DNA of 64,000 bases from Mesorhizobium sp. WSM4306 (GTDB lineage: Bacteria; Pseudomonadota; Alphaproteobacteria; Rhizobiales; Rhizobiaceae). Under the pieces are notes generated by a model. The model made no database searches, was not told the DNA's origin, and saw nothing but the letters and a program-made list of their open reading frames with translations. Both the position numbers and the translations under genes were made by a program. The stretch lies in assembly GCF_007003975.1 (NCBI RefSeq), contig NZ_VFTC01000001.1, positions 620,001-684,000 on the forward strand. Reading direction: 5' to 3'. Position 1 is the stretch's first letter, and each line of letters opens with the position of its first letter. Positions 8,855-18,038 of the stretch are shown piece by piece.

Positions 8855-9151
8855 CTACCCGACGAACTGCCGCGCCAGGATCAGCACCGCCGCCCCGGCC
8901 AGAAACATCGCCATCAGGCCGCCGCGCAACGACACCACAGCGGTGACGATCAGCGCCGCCCATTCGGCCGGGCCGGCGCCAAGGGCGGCCGGCGCCACCA
9001 GCGTCGTCAGCACCGCGGCCGGCACGGCGTTGAGGCCGGCCTCGACGCGTGGATGGATGTGGTCGAAGCGCGAGATGACCAGATGGCCGCCGACGCGGGT
9101 GAGATAGGTGGCGACCGCACCGGCGATGATGATCCAGAAGGTGGTGCTCAT
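8855..9151 (-). CDS. azlD: AzlD family branched-chain amino acid exporter subunit
   Basis: A 98-residue membrane protein with about four hydrophobic segments, the small partner of AzlC (LIV-E type branched-chain amino acid efflux). TYLTRVGGHLVISR and the following VPAAVLTTLVAPA stretch match the AzlD family. Its ATG overlaps the azlC stop by 4 bases, so the two are translationally coupled and probably form one complex. The substrate is inferred from the family; AzlCD-like pairs have varied exports. Confidence 0.88.
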   Translation of the reverse strand: MSTTFWIIIAGAVATYLTRVGGHLVISRFDHIHPRVEAGLNAVPAAVLTTLVAPAALGAGPAEWAALIVTAVVSLRGGLMAMFLAGAAVLILARQFVG

Positions 9152-9876
9152 CGCTTTGCCTCCACGCCGCTATGATGCGGCGGCAGGATGACGGCCAGAA
9201 GCACGCCGGCAATGGCGCCGATGGAAACGTGCCAGGGCGAACCGACTGTCTTGTAGGCAATGATCGAGGCGGCAGCGCTGGCGATCACGACCGGCAGCCA
9301 CAAAGGTCGCTTGCGAAAGCCCAGCACCAGGCCAAGGAAATAGATCGGCAGCAGGAAATCGATGCCGAGTGCGTGCGTGTCCGGGATGAGCTTGCCGAAA
9401 ACGGCACCCAGGGCGCTCTCGATCACCCAGAACACATAGACCGGCAGGCCCAGCCCCATATACCAGGCGAAGCCAACGGTCTCGCCGGCCTCGGCTTTGC
9501 GCTCGGCCACCGCGTACTGTGGATCGGTGAGCACGAAATAGCCCAGTGCCTGCTGGATCACCGGCCAATGCGCGATGCGTCGGCCGATGCTAGCGGAGTA
9601 AAGCACGTGACGGAAATTGACCGCGAAGATGGACAGCACGATCAGCCATGGCGCAACATGCTGGCCGAACAATTCGATGCCAACCATCTGGCTGGCACCG
9701 CCGAAGATCAGCGCGCTCATCAAAGAAGCTTCGAGAACGGAGAAGCCATTATCGACAGCAATGGCGCCGAAAAGCAGTCCAAACGGCGCCGCGGCGACGA
9801 CCACCGGCGTCGACAGCCATACGCCGTCCCAGAAATCGGTGGCCACAGAATTTTCGGTTAAGGTCTCAGCTGACAT
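9148..9876 (-). CDS. azlC: AzlC family branched-chain amino acid exporter subunit
   Basis: A 242-residue inner-membrane permease of the AzlC family. The signature region PFGLLFGAIAVDNG followed by ASQMVGIELF is at about residues 30-70, and later segments include NFRHVLYSASIGRR and VFWVIESALGAVFG. With azlD it forms a two-gene operon read leftward, azlC first. Upstream is the divergent SDR gene at 9999; no Lrp-type regulator is adjacent. Confidence 0.9.
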   Translation of the reverse strand: MSAETLTENSVATDFWDGVWLSTPVVVAAAPFGLLFGAIAVDNGFSVLEASLMSALIFGGASQMVGIELFGQHVAPWLIVLSIFAVNFRHVLYSASIGRRIAHWPVIQQALGYFVLTDPQYAVAERKAEAGETVGFAWYMGLGLPVYVFWVIESALGAVFGKLIPDTHALGIDFLLPIYFLGLVLGFRKRPLWLPVVIASAAASIIAYKTVGSPWHVSIGAIAGVLLAVILPPHHSGVEAKR

Positions 9877-9998
9877 CTCGCATTCCCAGATCGCGCTGAT
9901 ATTTAGGTTCGAGCGGCTAAAAAGTCAGACGAATTCGCTTGAGCCAACAGATCAGCGAAACTGATGTCAGGCGTCGCGAAGCTTCACGAGGGGTTCAC

Positions 9999-10757
9999 AT
10001 GATCGCTTATGATTTCACCGGCAGGCATGCGGTCGTCACCGGAGCTGGTGGCGGCATGGGCGAGGCGATCACGCTGGCGTTGCTCGAGGCCGGCGCCTCC
10101 GTCACCGCCATCGACATCAAGCCGCGTCCGGCGTCCCTTGCCGCCCATGACGACCGGCTCACCTTCGCGCAGGGCGACCTCACCGACGCAGCCTTTGTCG
10201 AACAGACCATCAATGCTGCCGGCCGCTCGCGTGGCCGCATCGACTATCTCGCCAATGTCGCAGGCGTACTCTGGTTCGGCCGCGACAAGTCGGCCCTCGA
10301 AATGGACCTCGATGTCTGGGACCAGGTCTTCAACATCAATCTGAAATCCTTCGTCCACATGGCGCGGGCGGTTGTTCCGCATATGCGCGCCGGCGGGCGC
10401 GGCGGCGCCATGGTGCATTTCTCGACCATCCAGTGGTATCGCGGCGATCCCAAACCGCAGGATGCCTACCAGGCCTCCAAGGCCGGCGTCTGTGCGCTGT
10501 CGAAGTCGCTCGCCATGCAGTTGGCGGGCGATGGCATCCGCTCCAATTCGATCTGCCCGGGCATGGCGCTGACGCCGCTGCAGGCGCGCTGGGACACTGA
10601 GGAGAAGCGCGCTGCCGTTGCCGGCTACACGCCGCTCGGCCGCATCGGCACGCCGCAGGACATGGCCAATGCGGCGCTCTTCCTGCTTTCCGACGCGGCA
10701 AGTTACATCACCGGCATCGAACTCGCCGTCGACGGCGGTCTTTTGATGCGGATGTAG
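9999..10757 (+). CDS. SDR family oxidoreductase
   Basis: A 252-residue classical short-chain dehydrogenase. Cofactor motif TGAGGGMG at about residues 12-19, acidic AIDIKPRP after strand 2 (suggesting NAD preference), NVAG at about 88-91, catalytic YQASK, and a C-terminal TGIELAVDGGLLM typical of the family. The start at 9999 is chosen because GAGGGG lies 6 bases upstream; a TTG at 9939 would add 20 unlike residues. Resembles 2,3-dihydro-2,3-dihydroxybenzoate dehydrogenases (EntA-like), but no siderophore genes are near, so the substrate is open. Confidence 0.85.
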   Translation: MIAYDFTGRHAVVTGAGGGMGEAITLALLEAGASVTAIDIKPRPASLAAHDDRLTFAQGDLTDAAFVEQTINAAGRSRGRIDYLANVAGVLWFGRDKSALEMDLDVWDQVFNINLKSFVHMARAVVPHMRAGGRGGAMVHFSTIQWYRGDPKPQDAYQASKAGVCALSKSLAMQLAGDGIRSNSICPGMALTPLQARWDTEEKRAAVAGYTPLGRIGTPQDMANAALFLLSDAASYITGIELAVDGGLLMRM

Positions 10758-10774
10758 CCGAGCAGCGCGTCGGC

Positions 10775-11470
10775 CTAGCTCCGCGGCGCCGTGCCCTGGA
10801 TCGCCCTGCCCCAGTCGAGCAACGGCTTGGCGCGCAATGTGAAATCGACAAGCTCGTCGACCAGCGCCGGCGCGTGGATACCGGCCGGATCGATCATGTG
10901 CTGAACATAGAAGTGCCGGTTGCGGATGGCGTCGACGAGATCGGGTTCGTCGACCTGCTCGAAGCCGCGCGGCGTGCGCTTCAACCGACCCTGGGTTTCG
11001 AGTTCGAAGCCGTTTTTCTTCAGCGTTGAAAGCAGTTTTCGGAATTCGGCTGGCCGGGCGATAATGGCCTTGCGCATCGCCAGCAGCAGGGGCGGCTCCG
11101 GGTTCCACCAGGCAACGTCGGCAAAGCAGCGGTCGATCCCGACATAGACGAAGAACACGCCCTGCTCCATCTTGGTGCCGTCTGGCGACAGCATGGCCGA
11201 CAGATGCTGGTTGTAGGGCCGCTTGTCCTTGGCGAAGCGCACGTCGCGATTGATGCGAAACAGCGATTTCTTGCGATCGCCGCGCAAGCCCAGACCCGCC
11301 GCCGCAAAGCGCTCGGTCAGCGTCTCGACCAGATCGCAGAACGGCTCGTGCAGTTCGCTGTCGTAAAGCGCGCGGTTTTCCTGGAACCATTCGCGGCTCT
11401 GGTGGAAGTCCAGCGCCTTCAGGAACGGAATGGCCTTTTGCCCGAACCCTTTGAACGAACCGCCGGTCAC
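10775..11470 (-). CDS. DUF2461 domain-containing protein
   Basis: A 231-residue soluble protein of the DUF2461 (TIGR02453) family. Typical stretches are NREWF-like [13 protein letters not shown] near residue 26, [20 protein letters not shown] near 70-90, and GVFFVYVG in the middle. Function is unknown. Its ATG overlaps the ligA stop by 4 bases, so it is probably translated from the ligA message at the end of the dcw-recN-ligA block. Confidence 0.85.
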   Translation of the reverse strand: MTGGSFKGFGQKAIPFLKALDFHQSREWFQENRALYDSELHEPFCDLVETLTERFAAAGLGLRGDRKKSLFRINRDVRFAKDKRPYNQHLSAMLSPDGTKMEQGVFFVYVGIDRCFADVAWWNPEPPLLLAMRKAIIARPAEFRKLLSTLKKNGFELETQGRLKRTPRGFEQVDEPDLVDAIRNRHFYVQHMIDPAGIHAPALVDELVDFTLRAKPLLDWGRAIQGTAPRS

Positions 11471-13671
11471 GCCTTGCCGACCCGCTGCAACCAGGTGTCT
11501 TCGTCGACGACTTCGACGCCGAGTTCACTGGCAAGCTTCAGTTTGGAGCCCGCACCCGGCCCGGCCACCAGCAGATCCGTCTTTGCCGACACCGAACCCG
11601 CCACCTTGGCACCGAGCCGTTCGGCCATCGCCTTGGCTTCGGACCGGGTCATCTTTTCCAGCGTGCCGGTGAAGACGATGGTCTTGCCGGCAACCTCGCT
11701 GTCGGCAGAGACGGTGACGATGTAGGGCTTCGGCTTGACCTGCTCGAGCAGTCTGTCGAGCACGTCGTCATTGCGCTCATTGCCGAAGAAATCGCGCAGC
11801 GCATCGATCACCGTGTCGCCGATGCCGTTGATCGAGGGGAAAACACTGTGCGGATCTTCCGCCGCTGCCGTCTCCTTTCCGACGCGGATCAGCTCCTCGA
11901 TGGTCGAGAAGGTGCGGGCAAGCACCGCCGCTGTCGTTTCGCCTATATGGCGGATGCCTAGCGCGAAGATGAAGCGGTCGAGTTCCGGCTCGCGGCGCGA
12001 ATCGATTGCCGCGAACAGCTTGTCGAGGCCTTCATAGTTGCGGTCCTCGACACCGCGCACATTCTTGCGCGCCTTGCCCGATGCCGCCTCGCGCTGCCTC
12101 GCCTGCTCCTCGCGCCGCTCGGCCAGCGCCCTGGTGACCGCCGGCCGGCGATCCCTCAGGGTAAAGATGTCGGCGGCGGTCTTGACCAGCCCCGAATTGA
12201 AAAACAGGTCGATGTTTTCGGCACCCAAGCCCTCGATATCGAGCGCGCCGCGCGACACGAAATGGCGCAGCCGTTCCACGGCCTGCGCGGCGCAGATCAG
12301 TTCACCGGTGCAGCGCCGCCGCGAATCCTCCTTGCCGGTCTTCTCGTTGACCTCGCGCGTCGCCGGCGAACCGCAGACCGGACAGGTGTGGGGGAATTCG
12401 TAAGGCACCGCATCGCCCGGCCGCTTGTCGATGACGACGCTGACGATCTGCGGAATCACGTCGCCTGCCCGTTGTATGACAACCGTGTCACCGATGCGCA
12501 CATCGATGCCGTCGCGGATCGGCAGGCCATTGCTGTCGAATCCCTTGATGTAATCCTCATTGTGCAGCGTCACGTTTTCGACCACCACGCCGCCAACCGT
12601 GACCGGCGCCAGCCGCGCCACCGGCGCCAACGTGCCGGTGCGGCCGACCTGGATATCGATCTTCTGCACCGTCGTCATCGCCTGTTCGGCAGGGAATTTG
12701 TGCGCGACGGCCCAGCGCGGCTCGCCGGTGACAAACCCCCAACGGCGCTGCAATTCCAGCTGGTCGACCTTGTAGACGACGCCGTCGATGTCGTAGCCAA
12801 GCGACGAGCGCAGTTCCTCGATCTTGTGATATTGCGCGATGAGATCCTCGACCGACTTCGCCCGCACCATCAGCGGGCTGACCTTGAAGCCCCATTCGGC
12901 GAATTTCTGCACCGACCCGTATTGGGTCGGCGCCGGGTCTTCCGTCGTATAGCCCCAGGCATAGGCGAAGAATTTGAGGTTGCGGCTGGCGGTGACAGAT
13001 GCATCCTTCTGGCGCAGCGAGCCGGCAGCCGTGTTGCGCGGATTGACGTAGTCCTGACCGCCGACGGCCGCCGAGCGCGCCTTCAGCGCCTCGAACTCGG
13101 CATAGGTCATGTAGACCTCGCCGCGTATCTCGATGGTCTCGGGCCAGCCAGAACCTTTCAGCTTCGCCGGGATGTCGGCGATGGTCCTGAGATTGGCTGT
13201 GATGTCTTCACCCACCGCACCGTCGCCGCGCGTGGCGCCCTGCACGAACACGCCGCGTTCGTAGCGCAGCGACGCCGACAGCCCGTCGATCTTCGGCTCG
13301 GCCGTAAACGCGATGTCGAGATCCTTGTCGCGGTCGAAGAAGCGGCGGCCACGCTCGATGAAATCGGTGACGTCCTCGTCGGTATAGGCCTTGGCGAGGC
13401 TGAGCATCGGCACCGCATGGCGCACCTTGGCAAAGCCTTCGGCCGGCGCGGCACCGACCCGCAGCGAGGGAGAATCCTCGCGCACCAGACCTGGGAAGCG
13501 CTCTTCGATGGCAAGGTTGCGCCGCCGCAGCGCATCGTATTCGGCGTCCGTGATCGTCGGCGCGTCCTCGGCATGGTAGCGCCGGTCGTGGCCGGCGATC
13601 TCCTCGGCCAGCCACGCAAGCTCATCCGCGGCTTCGCTTTCGCTCAACGATTCGACTGGTTTTTCAGACAT
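11467..13671 (-). CDS. ligA: NAD-dependent DNA ligase
   Basis: A 734-residue essential ligase that seals nicks in replication and repair. The adenylation motif KIDG (active-site K127) follows FTAEP, the Ia domain is in residues 1-70, the OB fold follows residue ~330, the four-cysteine zinc finger reads CPVCGSP...[10 protein letters not shown], then helix-hairpin-helix repeats and a BRCT domain at the C-terminus ([19 protein letters not shown]). Longer than E. coli LigA (671) because of an insert before the HhH region ([19 protein letters not shown]), common in alphaproteobacteria. It is coupled to the DUF2461 gene. Confidence 0.96.
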   Translation of the reverse strand: MSEKPVESLSESEAADELAWLAEEIAGHDRRYHAEDAPTITDAEYDALRRRNLAIEERFPGLVREDSPSLRVGAAPAEGFAKVRHAVPMLSLAKAYTDEDVTDFIERGRRFFDRDKDLDIAFTAEPKIDGLSASLRYERGVFVQGATRGDGAVGEDITANLRTIADIPAKLKGSGWPETIEIRGEVYMTYAEFEALKARSAAVGGQDYVNPRNTAAGSLRQKDASVTASRNLKFFAYAWGYTTEDPAPTQYGSVQKFAEWGFKVSPLMVRAKSVEDLIAQYHKIEELRSSLGYDIDGVVYKVDQLELQRRWGFVTGEPRWAVAHKFPAEQAMTTVQKIDIQVGRTGTLAPVARLAPVTVGGVVVENVTLHNEDYIKGFDSNGLPIRDGIDVRIGDTVVIQRAGDVIPQIVSVVIDKRPGDAVPYEFPHTCPVCGSPATREVNEKTGKEDSRRRCTGELICAAQAVERLRHFVSRGALDIEGLGAENIDLFFNSGLVKTAADIFTLRDRRPAVTRALAERREEQARQREAASGKARKNVRGVEDRNYEGLDKLFAAIDSRREPELDRFIFALGIRHIGETTAAVLARTFSTIEELIRVGKETAAAEDPHSVFPSINGIGDTVIDALRDFFGNERNDDVLDRLLEQVKPKPYIVTVSADSEVAGKTIVFTGTLEKMTRSEAKAMAERLGAKVAGSVSAKTDLLVAGPGAGSKLKLASELGVEVVDEDTWLQRVGKA

Positions 13672-13818
13672 GCAACGCGGTCCTCGAATTCTGGTGGGCC
13701 ACTATAAATCAGGATTTGCTGTCAGCGAGATAGGCTGTGGAAAAATCAAACCCGAACAGCAGGATGTCGCCATATCCTGACTCTTTCCGGAAAAGCCAAT
13801 TCGGGCATCTGCCGGTTG

Positions 13819-15492
13819 TTAAGCCGCCGCCGTGTTCTCGCGGAGCAACCGCTCCGCGGCCGCGCGCGCCTCGTCGGTGATGGTGGCGCCGGCCAGCATG
13901 CGCGCGATCTCTTCCTGGCGCGCCGCCCGGTCCATTTCGGCAATGCCGGTCGCGACCCGGTCGGTGCCGCCGGATTTGGAAATCAGGAAATGCGTTGCCG
14001 CGCGCGCCGCCACCTGCGGCGCATGTGTCACGGAAAGCACCTGCACCCGCGTCGACAGCCTGGCCAGTCTCTGGCCGATGGCATCGGCCACGGCGCCGCC
14101 GACGCCGGTGTCGATTTCGTCGAAGACCAATGTCGGCGCCGAGCCACGGTCGGCCAGCGCCACCTTGAGCGCCAGAAGGAAGCGCGACAGCTCGCCGCCG
14201 GATGCAACCTTCATCATCGGGCCGGGCCTTGTGCCGGGATTGGTGCGGACCCAGAACTCGACCTGATCGATGCCTTCTTCCATGCGGTTTTCGCCATCGC
14301 TGGTCAGCCCGACGATGAACTCGGCCCGCTCGAGCTTCAGCGCCGGCAGTTCGGCCATGACAGCCTTGGTCAGGCCGATCGCAGCCGCATGGCGAAGCGA
14401 GGACAGCTGGGCCGCCGAAATGTCATAGGCCTCGCGCGCCGCGGCGGCCTGTTTCTCCAACCCATGCAGACGTTCCTCGCCGGCATCGAGATCGGCAAGG
14501 TCGGCCGACATCGTGTCGCGCAGCTGCGCCAGATCGTCGACCGCCACGCTGTGCTTGCGTGACGCCGCGCGCAGCGAAAACAGCCGCTCTTCCGCTTTCT
14601 CCAACCGCTGTGGATCGTATTCGGTGGCGCGCAGCGCCGCCTCGACACCGGATTGCGCGGCATCCAGCGACAGCATCGCCTCATCGAGCGACTTCACAAC
14701 ATCCTCAAGCAGGCCAGGTGCTTCGCTGGCCTTGCGCTGCAGCCTTCTCAGCAGGCTGGCCAGTTGCGGCAACGGCGAGGATGGGCCTGACAGCACATCC
14801 TGCGCGTCGTGTATTTCCGAGGCGATCTTTTCCGCCCGCATCATCGTGGTGCGCAGTTCCGCCAGCTGCGTCTCCTCGCCGGGCTGCGGATCGAGCTTGG
14901 CCAGCTCAGCGACCGACGCCCTGAGATAATCGGCCTCGCGCGCCGCCGCCTCGACCTTGGCGCGATGTCTGGCAAAGTCCTGCTCGCAGCCGCGCCAATA
15001 GCGCCACGCCTCGCCCGTCGCACGGGCAGCACCGAGATGGCCGCCAAAACTATCCAGCAATTCGCGATGCGCGCCAGGATCGACCAGAGCCCGCTCATCA
15101 TGCTGGCCGTGGATTTCGACCAGTGCGTGGCCGATGTCTCGCATCAAGGTGACGCTCGACGGTTGGTCGTTGACGAAGACACGCGTGCGGCCATCCGCTG
15201 TCTGCAGCCGGCGCAGGATGATGTCGCCGTCGTCCTCGATGGCGTTTTCGGCCAGCAGCGCACGTACAGGGTGATTGCGGGGCACGTCGAACACGGCAAT
15301 GACTTGGCCCTGGGCGGCGCCGTGCCGCACCAGCGAGGCATCGCCGCGCGCGCCAAGCGCCAGCGACAGCGCGTCGAGCAGGATGGATTTGCCGGCGCCG
15401 GTTTCACCGGTCAGCACAGAAAGGCCGGGCTGGAAGTCGATATCCAGCTTCTCGATCAGGACGATATCGCGGATCGACAGTCTGGAAAGCAT
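13819..15492 (-). CDS. recN: DNA repair protein RecN
   Basis: A 557-residue SMC-like ATPase for double-strand break repair. Walker A GETGAGKS is at about residues 29-36, the long coiled coil spans about 150-370, and the signature SGGELSRFLLALK and Walker B VFDEIDTGVGG lie near 430-475. The N-terminus MLSRLSIRDIVLIEKLDIDF matches the family. Located between bamD and ligA on the same strand, with spacers of about 190 and 147 bases, so it may have its own promoter. No SOS box was identified. Confidence 0.95.
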   Translation of the reverse strand: MLSRLSIRDIVLIEKLDIDFQPGLSVLTGETGAGKSILLDALSLALGARGDASLVRHGAAQGQVIAVFDVPRNHPVRALLAENAIEDDGDIILRRLQTADGRTRVFVNDQPSSVTLMRDIGHALVEIHGQHDERALVDPGAHRELLDSFGGHLGAARATGEAWRYWRGCEQDFARHRAKVEAAAREADYLRASVAELAKLDPQPGEETQLAELRTTMMRAEKIASEIHDAQDVLSGPSSPLPQLASLLRRLQRKASEAPGLLEDVVKSLDEAMLSLDAAQSGVEAALRATEYDPQRLEKAEERLFSLRAASRKHSVAVDDLAQLRDTMSADLADLDAGEERLHGLEKQAAAAREAYDISAAQLSSLRHAAAIGLTKAVMAELPALKLERAEFIVGLTSDGENRMEEGIDQVEFWVRTNPGTRPGPMMKVASGGELSRFLLALKVALADRGSAPTLVFDEIDTGVGGAVADAIGQRLARLSTRVQVLSVTHAPQVAARAATHFLISKSGGTDRVATGIAEMDRAARQEEIARMLAGATITDEARAAAERLLRENTAAA

Positions 15493-15509
15493 CAGAACCC
15501 GAACCTATC

Positions 15510-15550
15510 GCATGTCGCCCCAAGCGGACCGGTCTGGGGCAACGGCATGC
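15510..15550. repeat. Dispersed palindromic repeat, GCATGTCG type
   Basis: GCATGTCGCCCC (15510-15521) faces GGGGCAACGGCATGC (15536-15550), an imperfect hairpin between bamD and recN. The arms match the other GCATGTCG copies, and the trailing ACAAAACAAAA also follows the copy at 55951. Confidence 0.65.
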
Positions 15551-15682
15551 ACAAAACAAAAGACTTAACGGCGCGACACGCCTCAATGCGGCATGCGACC
15601 GGTGGAGTCGCAGCGCCGCACTATCTTTTTGTTTGAGCGTCGGATCAATCCGAAAAGCGCTGTGTCCGCTTCTGTAGAGGCT

Positions 15683-16552
15683 TCAAGCGCCGGTGATCAG
15701 CTTTCCGGCCTTGGATATCCACGATCCGGCATTCTCGCGCGGCTCAAGCCCGTTGCTCTGCAAGAGCTTGTAGGAATCCTTGTACCACTGGCTGTCAGGA
15801 TAGTTGGTGCCGAGCACGGCTGCGGCCGTCTGCGCTTCCGAGGTCAAGCCCATCGCGTAATAGCTCTCGGTCAAGCGCGCCAGCGCCTCTTCGACATGGC
15901 GGGTGTTGGAATAGTTCTCGACCACATTGCGGAAGCGTTTGACGGCGGCGATGTATTCACGCCGCTCGAGATAGTAGCGGCCGATCTGCATCTCCTTGCC
16001 GGCGAGCTGGTCGTTGGCAAAACGGATCTTTTCCTTGGCGTCGTCGACATATTCCGAAGTCGGCCAGCGCGTCACCAGATCCTGCATGGTTTGCACGGTC
16101 TGGCGTGCTTCCTTCTGATCCTGGGTGACGTCCTTGATCTGGCGGTAGTAGCTCAGGCCAATGATGTACTGGGCGTAAGCGGCGTCGTCGGTCGACGGAT
16201 AGAGCGTGAGATAGCGCTTGGCCGAGCCGATCGCCTCGTCATAGTGGCCGGCGCGATAGTCGGCGAAGGCGCCCATCACCATCGATTTGCGGGCCCACTC
16301 GGAATAGGGATGCTGGCGGTCGACGGCGTCGAACTTCTTGCTCGCCTCATCCAGGCGGCCGGCGTTGAGATTGGCAAGGCCTTGATTGTAAAGGACGTCG
16401 GCCGGTTCGGTCTGGTCGACATAGGTCGACAAATCGACGTCTTTCTCGGACGACATGCAGGCCGACAAGAACAGCGATGGCACAACTATCGAAAGCGCCA
16501 GGAAAACAGCCCGATACGGCGCTTTCGATTGACCAACTCGCGTGAAGAACAT
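15683..16552 (-). CDS. bamD: Outer membrane protein assembly factor BamD
   Basis: A 289-residue lipoprotein of the BAM complex that inserts beta-barrel proteins into the outer membrane. A signal peptide ends in the lipobox LSAC (Cys32), followed by about five TPR-like repeats ([21 protein letters not shown], then [14 protein letters not shown] and [20 protein letters not shown]). The start at 16552 is used because it places the signal peptide at the terminus; an ATG at 16609 would add 19 residues reading through a repeat region. Between lpxC and recN. Confidence 0.92.
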   Translation of the reverse strand: MFFTRVGQSKAPYRAVFLALSIVVPSLFLSACMSSEKDVDLSTYVDQTEPADVLYNQGLANLNAGRLDEASKKFDAVDRQHPYSEWARKSMVMGAFADYRAGHYDEAIGSAKRYLTLYPSTDDAAYAQYIIGLSYYRQIKDVTQDQKEARQTVQTMQDLVTRWPTSEYVDDAKEKIRFANDQLAGKEMQIGRYYLERREYIAAVKRFRNVVENYSNTRHVEEALARLTESYYAMGLTSEAQTAAAVLGTNYPDSQWYKDSYKLLQSNGLEPRENAGSWISKAGKLITGA

Positions 16553-16591
16553 GATTGGATTGCGCCCTTTCGGCGTTATTTCAATGCCTTT

Positions 16592-16638
16592 CGCATGGCG
16601 TTCCCTCAAAACTGGTCCCCACTTTTGAGCGACATGCG
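16592..16638. repeat. Dispersed palindromic repeat upstream of bamD
   Basis: GCATGGCGTTCCCTCAAAACTG faces CACTTTTGAGCGACATGCG; the core TCAAAA...TTTTGA and the ends GCATG...CATGC match the family copies at 49481, 55951 and 59395. It lies in the bamD leader. Confidence 0.65.
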
Positions 16639-16722
16639 TCTAATCGACGGCAGCAGCCATAAACCATAACTGTCTTGCCCAGCAACGCTATGTCTAGCCA
16701 ATCGCACATTTTTGTGGCGGCT

Positions 16723-16781
16723 TGGTGTTGCCTCGAAAGCTATGCGCTTTCACCGGCAGGTGATGCATCCGTGCAACACCA
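16723..16781. repeat. Nested inverted repeats between lpxC and bamD
   Basis: TGGTGTTGC (16723-16731) pairs with GCAACACCA (16773-16781), enclosing a small hairpin AAAGC-TATGC-GCTTT (16736-16750). It sits 35 bases past the lpxC stop, so it may form a transcript-end structure, but no T-run follows. Confidence 0.4.
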
Positions 16782-16815
16782 GCCGGCGCTCAGAAAGCCA
16801 GAAAATCGTTAAGAA

Positions 16816-17763
16816 TCAGATCACCCAGGGCGCGAAGACAGGCCCGGTGACGGCGCTCATCTCGGCAGTGCGGCCGCGCTCGCGGCGTGTGGTTTCGACG
16901 ACCTCGAAGGCTGAACGGTCGGACAAAAGCCGCCGCAAGGCCGCGGCATTCATCCGGTGACCGCCGCGATAGGAGCGGAAGCAGCCGATGAAGCGAGCGC
17001 CGGCGAGCGCCAGATCGCCCATCGCGTCCATCGTCTTGTGGCGGGCGAACTCGTTGGGATAGCGCAGGCCGCCCATATTGATCACCCGGTTGTCGTCGCC
17101 GATCACCAGCGAGTTCTCCAGCGAGGAGCCCAGCGCATAGCCGGCCGCCCACAGTCGCTCCACGTCCTTCATGAAACCGAAGGTGCGGGCGCGCGCGATG
17201 TCCTGGCGGAAGACGTCGGGATTGATGTCGGAGGCGAACAGCTGCCGGCCGATCGCCGGGCTCTCGAAATCGATTTCGACCTCGAAACGGGTGCCGCTAT
17301 AAGGCCTGAATTCAGCCCAGGACGCGCCGTTCTCGATCCGGACCGGCTTGACCACCCTGATGTAGCGGCGCTTGACCGCCAGCGTCTCGATGCCGGCCTG
17401 GTCGATGGCTTCGACGAACGCCACCGCGCTGCCGTCGAGGATCGGAACCTCGTGGCCGTCGATCTCGATGACGATGTTGTCGATGCCGAGTCCGAAGAGC
17501 GTCGCCATCAGATGTTCGACGGTGGCGATATGCTCGCCTGCCGGATCGCCGAGCATGGTGCAGAGGTCGGTCGCGCCGACTTCGGCAACCAGCGCACGGA
17601 ACTCGCGGCTCTCGCTTCCGGTCGAAAGGAGGAAGACGACGCCGGTGTCGGCGTCCGCGGGGAGGAAATTGACGGTGACCGGTTTGCCGCTATGAACGCC
17701 GGTACCTGTCAGCGTTGCACGCGATCGAAGTGTCGTCTGGTAGTCTTGCAAGACAAACCCCAT
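16816..17763 (-). CDS. lpxC: UDP-3-O-acyl-N-acetylglucosamine deacetylase
   Basis: A 315-residue cytoplasmic zinc enzyme for the committed step of lipid A synthesis. Zinc ligands are visible as the histidine in TVEHLMATLFGLG (about residue 80) and the RHKTMDAMGDLALAG motif (His and Asp, about 240-250); the catalytic glutamate is in that TVEH stretch. The N-terminus QTTLRSRATLTGTGVHSGKPV is typical. It follows ftsZ, as in many alphaproteobacteria, separated by 275 bases with nested inverted repeats. Confidence 0.95.
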   Translation of the reverse strand: MGFVLQDYQTTLRSRATLTGTGVHSGKPVTVNFLPADADTGVVFLLSTGSESREFRALVAEVGATDLCTMLGDPAGEHIATVEHLMATLFGLGIDNIVIEIDGHEVPILDGSAVAFVEAIDQAGIETLAVKRRYIRVVKPVRIENGASWAEFRPYSGTRFEVEIDFESPAIGRQLFASDINPDVFRQDIARARTFGFMKDVERLWAAGYALGSSLENSLVIGDDNRVINMGGLRYPNEFARHKTMDAMGDLALAGARFIGCFRSYRGGHRMNAAALRRLLSDRSAFEVVETTRRERGRTAEMSAVTGPVFAPWVI

Positions 17764-17949
17764 AGCCCATAACGCCCATGTCCGCTTTATAGCCCCAAAG
17801 GGCGCGGCTCTTGATTATCGGCAGGCAGGGCCAACTCCCCGAATCCCAGCACACCGAAAGTGCTGCGGCAAAGATAGTGGTCCGTCAGGGAGACTCCAAA
17901 TCACGGTTTCTTACTCTGTGTAACCGCGACCGACCGTGAGCGTCACTTC

Positions 17950-18024
17950 GTAACACTATGGTATTAAAGGATTTTTTTGGTTAACAGGCAAACGATCTCT
18001 CGTCTGCCTGTTAACAAGTGTTAC
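17950..18024. repeat. Nested inverted repeats after ftsZ
   Basis: GTTAACAGGCA (17980-17990) pairs with TGCCTGTTAAC (18005-18015), and outside it GTAACACT (17950-17957) pairs with AGTGTTAC (18017-18024). The region is AT-rich against its surroundings. A run of seven T on the plus strand (17972-17978) becomes an A-run after the stem in the ftsZ direction, so it is not a standard intrinsic terminator for ftsZ. Confidence 0.6.
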
Positions 18025-18038
18025 ATACCGTTAACGCC

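Noticed and set aside
12262..13707. 481-residue plus-strand open frame opposite ligA
   Set aside because: Antisense shadow of ligA, Arg/Asp/Gln-rich with no family motif; ligA is intact with all domains.
17980..18015. Intrinsic terminator for ftsZ
   Set aside because: Strong stem, but the T-run is 5' of it on the plus strand, giving an A-run after it in the ftsZ direction.
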